In this document: positions 5,414 through 5,474 of the stretch, in pieces
Numbering within the stretch: the stretch's first letter is position 1
Layout of the letters: every line of letters starts with the position of its first letter
Source: Candidatus Bathyarchaeota archaeon
GTDB lineage: Archaea > Thermoproteota > Bathyarchaeia > 40CM-2-53-6
DNA: 5,474 bases
Direction of reading: 5' to 3'
NCBI GenBank assembly: GCA_005883085.1
Contig: VBAY01000134.1
Location: forward strand, 1-5,474
Position numbers and translations under genes: made by a program
Notes under the pieces: generated by a model
Database searches by the model: none
What the model was told of the DNA's origin: nothing
What the model saw: only the letters and a program-made list of their open reading frames with translations

Positions 5414-5474
5414 CCACCCCTCTTCGTATTTTCTCCAGTTCTCGGACTTTGCCTTGTCGAACAGTGGGCCGACC
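5390..5474 (-). CDS. C-terminal end of a convergent gene (cut by the window edge), product unknown
   Basis: From the right edge the minus strand is open for 27 codons to a TAG at 5390-5392. It reads VGPLFDKAKSENWRKYEEGW and then LLGAGRQ. The charged and aromatic mix, and C/A-ending codons like those of the end of the M20 gene, suggest real coding. Both frames are open over this short distance, so this is not certain. The gene would overlap the M20 3' end by 24 bases, tail to tail. I cannot identify the family from so short a tail. Confidence 0.4.
   Translation of the reverse strand, partial: VGPLFDKAKSENWRKYEEGWLLGAGRQ

Noticed and set aside
1..5474. CRISPR array, tRNA or rRNA gene, insertion sequence or defence system
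   Set aside because: No regularly spaced repeats, cloverleaf-like sequence, transposase motif or defence-protein motif was found on either strand.

Overview
The window looks archaeal, most likely from a mesophilic Thermoproteota-type lineage (Nitrososphaeria or Bathyarchaeia-like), but this is inferred from style rather than from a marker gene. The signs are AT-rich TATA-like elements about 32-37 bases upstream of several start codons, little or no Shine-Dalgarno sequence, frequent TTG starts, and compact gene spacing. I see no rRNA, tRNA, CRISPR array, transposase or phage gene.

Left part, all on the minus strand (1-1661): a DUF1326 Cys-rich protein (1032-1661) is followed after 33 bases by a DUF2182 polytopic membrane protein (228-998). 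The two families are both annotated as putative metal-binding, and the pair is probably one transcription unit. Downstream, and cut by the window edge, is the N-terminus of a probable GNAT acetyltransferase (2-139) with its own TATA-like element.

Middle: an intergenic region (1662-1846) separates the divergent DUF1326 gene from a plus-strand CorA-type Mg2+/divalent cation channel (1847-2758). Convergent to corA is a minus-strand pair of small membrane proteins: an intact four-segment protein (3100-3453) and, downstream, a gene of about 77 codons (2826-3060) broken by a single extra base in a five-C run.

Right part, plus strand: an unrecognised membrane-anchored protein (3576-4034) with an outside domain and two cysteines, then an M20 (ArgE/DapE-like) metallo-deacylase (4127-5413) with every catalytic residue present. 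Its codon usage changes abruptly in the last third. At the right edge the C-terminal end of another minus-strand gene (5390-5474) overlaps the 3' end of the M20 gene tail to tail.

Taken together, DUF1326/DUF2182 and CorA suggest metal-ion handling on the left half, while the M20 enzyme is ordinary amino-acid or peptide metabolism. I do not see a convincing new multi-gene system. The items most worth checking are the DUF1326-DUF2182 pair with altered candidate metal ligands, the frameshifted small gene, and the composition break inside the M20 gene.
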